Program-made: the position numbers and the translations under genes
Shown here: one piece after another, positions 33,093-40,009 of the stretch
How the letters are laid out: each line of letters begins with the position of its first letter
Numbering within the stretch: position 1 is the stretch's first letter
Origin: Bacteroides sp. 224
Lineage (GTDB): Bacteria > Bacteroidota > Bacteroidia > Bacteroidales > Bacteroidaceae
Length of the DNA stretch: 48,170 nt
Direction: 5' to 3'
NCBI RefSeq assembly: GCF_010500995.1
Contig: NZ_QVMK01000040.1
Coordinates: 1-48,170, forward strand
Notes under the pieces: generated by a model
Told to the model about the DNA's origin: nothing
Databases searched by the model: none
What the model saw: only the letters and a program-made list of their open reading frames with translations

Positions 33093-36000
33093 CTACCTCA
33101 CTTGATTTCTCACCGGAGTCATAATGAACGTAAATTCATAATCACCATAAGGCAAACGATATTGAGGTAACGGAAGTGTTCCCCAACTATTCACACAACC
33201 CAACCCCATCTGTACCTTATCAATACACAAATTCGTGTAATCAACCAATTTAACCTCGGAAGAATGACGCTGAACTTTACGAAGGCCTTCATCTAACGAT
33301 TCGATAGAATAATTCAGAGCAGAAGCAGAGAAAGGAGCCTCTCCGACAAACTGCAAGCCAAAACCACCTGTATTCAGCTGGCGCCAATAACGAATATCAG
33401 TCTTAGTTCCTGTTTCTTGTGGACGGATGTAAGCATAGAACTGGTCGGCAACTTTCTGAGAATAAATTCCCAAATTCGTTACATGATTACGGTCTGAATA
33501 GTTCTCAAGAGGACCACGTCCATAATATTCAATTCTATCGTAAGAGTTTGGCATCTGTAGCTGCATTCCAAAACGGAAAAGATCGGAGACTTTAGCGTTC
33601 TTATCAGCTGTCATTTTCTGAGTAACTTTCATACTACCTTTATTATTGATCGTATAAGTTAAAGATAACTTAGCAGAAACTGAAGGCATATCATACTCAG
33701 CAAATACAACTACTTGATCATTAGCAGATTCATGCTTTAAGGATGTCAGTTTCATTTCCGGATTCAACCAAACGCGGTATTTATTTTGAAGATTGGCTCC
33801 CATATCATTATCGGTAGGGGCACGCCAGAAGTTCGGAGTAAGCTGGCCACCATCATTTATAAATTCACGACCTTCTACTTTATATTTGCATAAAAAGCCA
33901 TTCCATCTATTAAAGTCAAGAACAAAGTCCTCTCCTCGAACTATCAGATAATTTCTGTCATAGTCCTTCACAACCGGAGCTACTACTGCAACGTTAGTTT
34001 GAGTTACATTCTTCAAATTCATAGAAGGGGCAGTGTAAGCTTTCACTGAAAGTTGATCTTTAGCAACCGAATAACCGGCAGGCAACAATGTTTCGGCCGA
34101 TTTTAGTTTATAGCACACATTTAGCAATACTTCATTATATGCATTGATATCCGATAAAGAATAATCTAATTTCAGTTTTGCTGTTTGTTGCGGAGCTACT
34201 TTCAAATCATTGACAATACCATTTTGTATTACTTCTCCATCGCCCAGAAGTTGCCACTCCATATAATAACCGGAAAGATCGCGGAAGAAGTTTTCATTAT
34301 AAACATTTACTTCTCCACTCTGCAAATTAGCCGGAGTCGTCCAAATAGACTGATAAATATAGCCTACTTCATATATATGAGGATTAGGAACACGATCGGG
34401 ACTAATTAATCCATTATCACAGAAATTCTGATCGGAAGCATCATAAGGGTTGAAATCACCACCGTATCCGTAAATCTCAATGCCATCTTTATTCTTCCAA
34501 CGGATAGACTGATCTACAAAGTCCCAGATAAAACCACCCTGATAAGCAGGATATTTACGTGTCAAATCCCAATATTCTTTAAACCCACCCTGAGAGTTAC
34601 CCATTGCATGCGCATATTCACATTGAATCAACGGTTTCTTCGGGTTCTCGCTTACATATTTTTCGCTTCTGCCATAATCCAGATACATAGGGCAGTACAC
34701 ATCTGTAAAATCATTCCCATGTCCTTGTTCATATTGAACCGGACGGGTTTTATCTTCATTTTTTATCCAGGTATAACATGCTTCGAAGTTAGGACCGAAA
34801 CCTGCTTCATTACCCAACGACCAAAATATAACAGAAGGATGATTATAGCTACGTTGTACATTGCGTTGATTGCGCTCTATATGAGCTTTCGCATAAGAAG
34901 CATTTTTAGCTAATGTTTTATCGCCATATCCCATACCATGCGATTCTATGTTTGCTTCTGCTACCACATACAAACCATATTCATCGCAAAGGTCATACCA
35001 AAGATTATTATCCGGATAATGACAGGTACGCACCGCATTGATATTAAATTCTTTCATCACACGAATATCTTGCAACATCCGTTCGCACGAAATAACATAT
35101 CCCATATCCGGATCCATTTCATGGCGATTGGCTCCTTTAAAAAGAACAGGTTGCCCGTTGACAAGGATCTGTGCGTTCTTCATCTCTATTTTACGGAGTC
35201 CTACTTTCTGAGGAATTACTTCCAATACCTTATTACCACTCTTTAGAGTAGCCGTCAACGAATAAAGATGGGGAGTTTCTGCTGTCCACTTAGCCGGATT
35301 GGCTACTTTCATATCAGCACTCAGTTTGCCCGATCCTTTTACTTGAGTAGAAGCTACTGTATTTCCTTTGCAATCTTTCAATTCCAAATCGACCACTGCA
35401 CTTCCTTTTAATTGTAAAGCAATATTCAATGAGCCGTCTTTATATTGTGCATCCAGATCGGGAGTAATGCGAATATCCTGAATATAAGTCTTATTACGTG
35501 CATATAAATAGCAATCGCGACCTACCCCCGAGAAACGGAAGAAGTCCTGATCTTCCAAATAAGTTCCATCACACCAACGAAACACCTGAAAGGCAATCAG
35601 ATTCTTACCGGGTTTTAAATAATTAGTAAGATTAAATTCTGCTTCAAGTTTGCTATCTTCACTATATCCTACATATTTACCGTTTACCCATAAATACATA
35701 TTGGAAGTAACCGAACCAAAATGAGCAAAAATCTCCTTCCCTCTCCAATCGGCAGGAACAACTATTTCTTTTCTATAAGAACCCACATGATTATTTTCCA
35801 CCGGAATATGAGGAGGATTACTGTTGAATTGATGTCTCCACGGATAGCCAATGTTTACATACAAAGGATCTCCATATCCATTCAGTTCCCACATAGCAGG
35901 TACTTTTAAATCGTTCCATCCTTTATCATTAAAGCCTGTTTGGAAAAAATCCATTGGTCGCTGATCCGAATTACGTACCCAGTTAAACTTCCAGGTTCCG

Positions 36001-36194
36001 TTCAGCGTCATAAAATTGGTTGATAACTCTTTACTGTTTTTTGCAGCAAGTTCACTCGATTCGTACGCAAAGTAATTGGTATGCATCGGCGCACGGTTCA
36101 CTGCATTTACTTCGGGGTTTTGCCACTCATTTTTCTGGGCATTCGCCATAAGCCCAACCATAGCAAGACCACACATAAGAAGTTGTTTTTTCAT
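33093..36194 (-). CDS. lacZ: Secreted GH2 beta-galactosidase
   Basis: A 1033-aa glycoside hydrolase family 2 enzyme of LacZ architecture: sugar-binding jelly roll (~50-220), immunoglobulin-like domain, TIM barrel (~330-620), a second Ig-like domain, and a C-terminal small-chain domain (~730-1025). The acid/base Glu463 is in SLGNEAGFGPNF and the nucleophile Glu526 in PLIQCEYAHAMGNS. A signal peptide (MKKQLLMCGLAMVGLMANAQ) sends it to the periplasm, as usual for Bacteroides glycan enzymes. No SusC/SusD or regulator lies beside it, so it is not in an obvious polysaccharide utilisation locus. No TAnnTTTG box is seen upstream. Confidence 0.95.
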   Translation of the reverse strand: MKKQLLMCGLAMVGLMANAQKNEWQNPEVNAVNRAPMHTNYFAYESSELAAKNSKELSTNFMTLNGTWKFNWVRNSDQRPMDFFQTGFNDKGWNDLKVPAMWELNGYGDPLYVNIGYPWRHQFNSNPPHIPVENNHVGSYRKEIVVPADWRGKEIFAHFGSVTSNMYLWVNGKYVGYSEDSKLEAEFNLTNYLKPGKNLIAFQVFRWCDGTYLEDQDFFRFSGVGRDCYLYARNKTYIQDIRITPDLDAQYKDGSLNIALQLKGSAVVDLELKDCKGNTVASTQVKGSGKLSADMKVANPAKWTAETPHLYSLTATLKSGNKVLEVIPQKVGLRKIEMKNAQILVNGQPVLFKGANRHEMDPDMGYVISCERMLQDIRVMKEFNINAVRTCHYPDNNLWYDLCDEYGLYVVAEANIESHGMGYGDKTLAKNASYAKAHIERNQRNVQRSYNHPSVIFWSLGNEAGFGPNFEACYTWIKNEDKTRPVQYEQGHGNDFTDVYCPMYLDYGRSEKYVSENPKKPLIQCEYAHAMGNSQGGFKEYWDLTRKYPAYQGGFIWDFVDQSIRWKNKDGIEIYGYGGDFNPYDASDQNFCDNGLISPDRVPNPHIYEVGYIYQSIWTTPANLQSGEVNVYNENFFRDLSGYYMEWQLLGDGEVIQNGIVNDLKVAPQQTAKLKLDYSLSDINAYNEVLLNVCYKLKSAETLLPAGYSVAKDQLSVKAYTAPSMNLKNVTQTNVAVVAPVVKDYDRNYLIVRGEDFVLDFNRWNGFLCKYKVEGREFINDGGQLTPNFWRAPTDNDMGANLQNKYRVWLNPEMKLTSLKHESANDQVVVFAEYDMPSVSAKLSLTYTINNKGSMKVTQKMTADKNAKVSDLFRFGMQLQMPNSYDRIEYYGRGPLENYSDRNHVTNLGIYSQKVADQFYAYIRPQETGTKTDIRYWRQLNTGGFGLQFVGEAPFSASALNYSIESLDEGLRKVQRHSSEVKLVDYTNLCIDKVQMGLGCVNSWGTLPLPQYRLPYGDYEFTFIMTPVRNQVR

Positions 36195-36281
36195 GCTTAA
36201 ATCGTCTATTTAGTAAATTAGAATTTATTATGGAGACGAATATACGCTGAAAAGTTGAAGAAGAGGGTATAAAAAAAGATC

Positions 36282-36326
36282 AAAAAAGGTATATAAAACA
36301 GTCAAAGTACAATATATACCTTTTTT
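36282..36326 (-). terminator. Terminator of the small GNAT gene
   Basis: AAAAAAGGTATAT (36282-36294) pairs with ATATACCTTTTTT (36314-36326). Read on the minus strand, the stem is followed by further T-rich sequence (TTTTTTGATCTTTTTTT), giving a good terminator before lacZ. Confidence 0.75.
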
Positions 36327-36340
36327 TGAGACTACCTGAC

Positions 36341-36607
36341 TTACTTTAAAAACTCCGGATGCCTCCTTAACCACAGCACCGCATAAGAACAGGTGGCCTG
36401 AGGTACCATACCATTTTCTTTTGCATACGTATAAGCAGCTTCCACTAAAGCAGCTGCTACACCTCTACCTCCTATAGAAGTAGGTACATAAGTATATATG
36501 ATATCCAGGTATTTGTCGAATAACTTGTATACTACTGTAGCAGTTTCACCCTCTACTTCGGTCACAAATTTATGCTCATCTGGAAAATGTTTGATTTCGT
36601 AGTTCAT
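36341..36607 (-). CDS. Small GNAT-fold N-acetyltransferase (YjdJ/NATD1 type)
   Basis: An 88-aa single-domain acetyltransferase. The acetyl-CoA pyrophosphate loop is seen in VPTSIGGRGVAAALVEAAYTYAKENG, preceded by two beta strands (FVTEVEGETATVVYKLFD; YLDIIYTYV) and ending CSYAVLWLRRHPEF, with the Cys and Trp typical of the NATD1/YjdJ group. The length is normal for this compact family. The target is unknown. Confidence 0.88.
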   Translation of the reverse strand: MNYEIKHFPDEHKFVTEVEGETATVVYKLFDKYLDIIYTYVPTSIGGRGVAAALVEAAYTYAKENGMVPQATCSYAVLWLRRHPEFLK

Positions 36608-36702
36608 AAGAATATCGTTATTGGTTTTATGTATAAAACAAATTGGTATATGTTTTGTTTTATTAAAAATAAAGTCTGCAGCATCTCTTTACTTTTTATA
36701 TC

Positions 36703-36734
36703 TTGCATATCTATCAATAAAAGAATACTTTTGC
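36703..36734 (+). promoter_or_regulatory. Predicted promoter of the lytic transglycosylase gene
   Basis: TTG at 36703-36705, a 21-bp gap, then TACTTTTG at 36727-36734, 22 bp before the ATG at 36757. Confidence 0.65.
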
Positions 36735-36756
36735 AGACAATAATTAAACTATTCCG

Positions 36757-37740
36757 ATGAAAAAGAATAAAATCAGCATATTAGTAACCGCAACCTTAAC
36801 ATTAATTGCAGGAGCAAGTATCCCTTTCTTACTTAGTAATGAACAACTGGAAGAGCACCAACGCCACTCCATCAAATCCGAAGTGCCTTATATGGTTACC
36901 TCTCCCGAAGTTCCTGAGCATGTTACTTTTGCCGGAAAAAAGATTGATTTAACCCGCTACGACCGTAGAGAAAGAATGGACAGAGAACAAATGTCTTTCA
37001 CCTACATGCATTCTACCACCATGCTCACTATCAAGAGAGCCAACCGTTTCTTTCCGATAGTAGAACCTATTTTAAAGGCGAATGACATTCCTGATGATTT
37101 CAAATACCTGATGGTTATTGAAAGCAATCTCAATAAATTGGCTAAATCTCCGGCCGGTGCGGCAGGTATGTGGCAATTTATGCAAGGTACCGGCAAAGAA
37201 TATGGCTTGGAAATAAACACTAATATTGACGAACGCTATAATCTGGTGAAAGCAACCAACGCTGCTTGCAAATACCTGAAAGAGTCTTATGCGCGTTATG
37301 GCGACTGGATAACCGTAGCAGCCGCATACAATGCCGGCAACGGAAGAATTACAAGTGAATTAAGCAAACAACTGGTTGAAAATGCCATGGACTTATGGTT
37401 AGTGGAAGAAACCTCGCGCTACATGTTTCGCATATTGGCAGCCAAACAAGTTTTTGAAAATCCGCAGCGTTTCGGTTTCTTGTTGAAAAAAGAACAATTA
37501 TATCCGGTTATTTCTTACGATGAAGTTACAGTTACAACAGGCATTGAAAACCTGGCCGAATATGCCAAACAAAAAGGAATTACATACGCTCAACTGAAAG
37601 ACGCCAATCCGTGGCTTCGAGATCGCTCTTTAGAGAATAAGAGCAAGCGCACATACATTCTCTCCATTCCACAACTGGAAGATATGTACTACAATCCGAA
37701 GAAAACCAAAGTACATTCCAAAGCCTGGGTCATTGATTAA
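36757..37740 (+). CDS. Lytic murein transglycosylase (SLT domain)
   Basis: A 327-aa cell-wall enzyme cleaving the MurNAc-GlcNAc bond. An N-terminal hydrophobic segment (ISILVTATLTLIAGASIPFLL) exports or anchors it. The SLT domain (~residues 95-230) has catalytic Glu122 in VIESNLNKLAKSPAGAAGMWQFM, and AAAYNAGNGRI. The C-terminal ~60 residues (AEYAKQKGITYAQLKDANPWLRD) resemble a degenerate LysM-type region. Its TAA overlaps the stop of the convergent DUF4130 gene, so the two genes meet with no gap. Confidence 0.92.
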   Translation: MKKNKISILVTATLTLIAGASIPFLLSNEQLEEHQRHSIKSEVPYMVTSPEVPEHVTFAGKKIDLTRYDRRERMDREQMSFTYMHSTTMLTIKRANRFFPIVEPILKANDIPDDFKYLMVIESNLNKLAKSPAGAAGMWQFMQGTGKEYGLEINTNIDERYNLVKATNAACKYLKESYARYGDWITVAAAYNAGNGRITSELSKQLVENAMDLWLVEETSRYMFRILAAKQVFENPQRFGFLLKKEQLYPVISYDEVTVTTGIENLAEYAKQKGITYAQLKDANPWLRDRSLENKSKRTYILSIPQLEDMYYNPKKTKVHSKAWVID

Positions 37741-38504
37741 GGTTGTTTCTCTGTTAGATACTTCCAATAACGCACAGGCATATCCTGTCTGTGCTTTCTG
37801 GGGTTCATACGCTCTTTAATGGCTATGGCTTTAAAATAAGTTTTCCACATTTGCTGGAATAGTTTTTCATCTTTAGCCATCAGGCTCTCATCCAGCATCC
37901 CTGTAATTAAATGAGTTTCTTTGCTATTGAAAGAGACTTCAGTCACCGTCTGCAAATCATAATAAAACCCGTACCCTCGTTTCAGGTCATAGATAATCCA
38001 CTTCTGATCGGCAAAGCGATCCTTAAAGTGCTCTATGGAAAGCGGAAGACTGTTGTATATCGGTTCTATGGGTGCAAAGAAAGTTCCGTCTTCTGCTTTT
38101 TGGAAGCGTACGAATTGAATTAAACGATGAGCCTCCCCATTTACTTTTCTCCATATTTTGGATAATTCCAACACATCCGGATCACCGAAGTTCAATTCAA
38201 TAGACTTAGGGGCATCTATTGCTTTTCGGATATAACGAAAAATAAGTATATCTATCTCTGCAAGCTCCGAGAACCAACAAGTAGTCAGCATAGAAAGAGC
38301 TGAATCCGATATTTTCTTTTGAAGTCCTTTCCACACACGATCTGCTTTTTCCGCATCGGCTATTACAGTTAGAGCCTCCTCATAAAATAAAGGCAAGGGC
38401 TCTCCTTCTGCTAATAATACATCCGGGAAAGTTTTACGAAAGTAAGCATCAAACACAACAGTCAGCAAACCCTCAAAGGTCTTATCATATTGAAATACTA
38501 TCAT
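37737..38504 (-). CDS. TIGR03915/DUF4130 family DNA-repair protein
   Basis: A 255-aa protein beginning MIVFQYDKTFEGLLTVVFDAYFRK, the start typical of this family, with a C-terminal DUF4130 region (ELNFGDPDVLELSKIW, HRLIQFVRFQKAEDGTFFAPIEP) ending RYWKYLTEKQP. DUF4130 proteins are always paired with the radical-SAM protein encoded just upstream (4-bp overlap) and are thought to act together in DNA repair or base modification, by family annotation; the reaction is not known. A uracil-DNA-glycosylase-like fold has been proposed for some members. Confidence 0.9.
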   Translation of the reverse strand: MIVFQYDKTFEGLLTVVFDAYFRKTFPDVLLAEGEPLPLFYEEALTVIADAEKADRVWKGLQKKISDSALSMLTTCWFSELAEIDILIFRYIRKAIDAPKSIELNFGDPDVLELSKIWRKVNGEAHRLIQFVRFQKAEDGTFFAPIEPIYNSLPLSIEHFKDRFADQKWIIYDLKRGYGFYYDLQTVTEVSFNSKETHLITGMLDESLMAKDEKLFQQMWKTYFKAIAIKERMNPRKHRQDMPVRYWKYLTEKQP

Positions 38505-39766
38505 TCGTCGGCAAACTGAAAACTTAATTGATTTTCATCTATTCTCTTTTTAAGCTTGGGCAACAATAAAGCGCGAACATTTTCCGGTTTAAGTTCATTC
38601 ACGGTTTTGGTTGGCAACTCATGACAGGTTATAAAATACTGTGCTTTCTTAAGTACCACCCCAATCTTTTTGAGTTGATAAATACCCAAACGCGAATATC
38701 GGCGAGAAGTCACAATCAACTGAGCCGATTTTACCCCAATACCGGGTATACGCAATAACATTTCATAATCTGCTTTATTAATATCCACGGGGAAGTGCTC
38801 CGGATGGCGCAACGCCCATGCCAGCTTCGGGTCTATTTCCAAGTCGAGATGCGGAAAAGCATCATCTACAATTTCATCTACTTTAAACTGATAAAAACGC
38901 AATAACCAGTCGGCCTGATACAACCTGTTTTCGCGTACTAAAGGAGGTTGTTTTAAAGTCGGAAGGCGGGTATCATAATGATTTACAGATATATAGCCCG
39001 AATAATAAACACGTTTCATAGTAGGTCGTTGGTATAGGGCAGACGACAAACCAAGAATATCCTTATCGGTATCTCCGGTAGCTCCCACAATCATTTGGGT
39101 ACTTTGTCCGGCAGGAGCAAAACGGGGAGCATGTCTAAACTTCTGCCTTTCCTCTTTGCTTTCCAACACACCTTGCTGAATGTACTTCATAGGAAGGAAA
39201 ACGCTTTGAAAGTCTTTTTCCGGAGCAAGCCGCTTTAAACTGTCTTCATTCGGAATCTCTACATTTACACTCAAACGATCGGCATATAATCCTGCCTCAT
39301 TCACCAGTTCTCTACTGGCTCCCGGAATACTTTTCAGGTGAATATACCCGTTAAAACGATGTACCAAACGCAGGTCTTTTGCCACTCGCACCAATCGCTC
39401 CATGGTATAATCCGGACTTCGAACCACACCCGAACTCAAGAAAAGTCCTTCAATATAATTACGGCGATAAAATTCGATTGTTATATCCACAAGTTCAGAC
39501 ACAGAAAGTGTTGCCCTCCGAATGTCATTACTCTGGCGATTAATGCAATAAGCACAATCATAAATGCAGTAATTGGTCAGCATAACTTTGAGTAGTGAAA
39601 TACAACGTCCGTCTTCGGCAAAACTATGACATACACCTATCCCTCCTACCGTATTTCCCAACGTACCGGCTTTGTTCTTACGAACCGTTCCGCTGGAGGC
39701 ACAGGACACATCATATTTTGCCGATTCGGCAAGCACTTTCAACTTCTCAATAACATCTGCATTCAT
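38501..39766 (-). CDS. Radical SAM DNA-modification/repair protein (TIGR03916)
   Basis: A 421-aa radical-SAM protein with CxxxCxxC at Cys67, Cys71 and Cys74 (NYCIYDCAYC). Two more conserved cysteines (Cys22 in DVSCASSG; Cys46 in GVCHSFAEDGRC) are a family feature. The C-terminal third has a helix-hairpin-helix (LLRIPGIGVKSAQLIVTSRR, ~residues 335-360) for DNA binding. It overlaps the DUF4130 gene by 4 bp (ATGA). A minus-strand -7 box (39778 to 39771) lies only 4 bp before the ATG, so the mRNA may be leaderless. Confidence 0.93.
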   Translation of the reverse strand: MNADVIEKLKVLAESAKYDVSCASSGTVRKNKAGTLGNTVGGIGVCHSFAEDGRCISLLKVMLTNYCIYDCAYCINRQSNDIRRATLSVSELVDITIEFYRRNYIEGLFLSSGVVRSPDYTMERLVRVAKDLRLVHRFNGYIHLKSIPGASRELVNEAGLYADRLSVNVEIPNEDSLKRLAPEKDFQSVFLPMKYIQQGVLESKEERQKFRHAPRFAPAGQSTQMIVGATGDTDKDILGLSSALYQRPTMKRVYYSGYISVNHYDTRLPTLKQPPLVRENRLYQADWLLRFYQFKVDEIVDDAFPHLDLEIDPKLAWALRHPEHFPVDINKADYEMLLRIPGIGVKSAQLIVTSRRYSRLGIYQLKKIGVVLKKAQYFITCHELPTKTVNELKPENVRALLLPKLKKRIDENQLSFQFADE

Positions 39767-39770
39767 AGTT

Positions 39771-39778
39771 CAAAACTA
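39771..39778 (-). promoter_or_regulatory. Possible -7 box right before the radical SAM start codon
   Basis: TAGTTTTG on the minus strand matches TAnnTTTG and ends 4 bp before the ATG at 39766. If used, the transcript would begin at or near the start codon. No good -33 element is visible. Confidence 0.35.
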
Positions 39779-39848
39779 CAGATAATTTCGAGAAAGAAAA
39801 AGAGTTGGAAGCAGAGATTTCTGAATTTAACATGTGCATTTCGATGAT

Positions 39849-39914
39849 TGTGCCACAGGCGTGGCACAGTTGTGACACGGGCAAGGCACGACAGTGTCAC
39901 TGGCAAGACACAAA
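39849..39914. repeat. Array of six 11-bp tandem units (GNCAC core)
   Basis: Six units of exactly 11 bp start at 39849, 39860, 39871, 39882, 39893 and 39904. All share G-N-CAC at positions 4-8 of the unit; units 4 and 6 begin CAAG, so the array also reads as three 22-bp superunits. The first two units match the array at 106 closely (TGTGCCAC, CGTGGCACA). It lies in the 243-bp gap between the divergent radical-SAM and YkgJ/kinase genes and ends 70 bp before the latter's -7 box. Confidence 0.9.
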
Positions 39915-39983
39915 CATAGATCCACGTACACTCTTACATCGTGGAAAAAAGCTGTGATTTATCTATTTAAATACAGAATGTTT

Positions 39984-39991
39984 TAACTTTG
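39984..39991 (+). promoter_or_regulatory. Predicted -7 box of the YkgJ/kinase gene
   Basis: TAACTTTG matches TAnnTTTG, 18 bp before the ATG at 40010. It contains the alternative TTG start at 39989, which is therefore rejected. Confidence 0.6.
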
Positions 39992-40009
39992 CAGATTCAA
40001 ATTTCAACC

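Noticed and set aside
34608..35246. Plus-strand ORFs opposite lacZ
   Set aside because: Antisense shadows of the GH2 catalytic domain with no ribosome-binding or family evidence.
39989..40009. TTG start for the YkgJ/kinase ORF, seven codons upstream
   Set aside because: The TTG is part of the predicted -7 box TAACTTTG, so it cannot be in the transcript; ATG 40010 begins like other YkgJ proteins.
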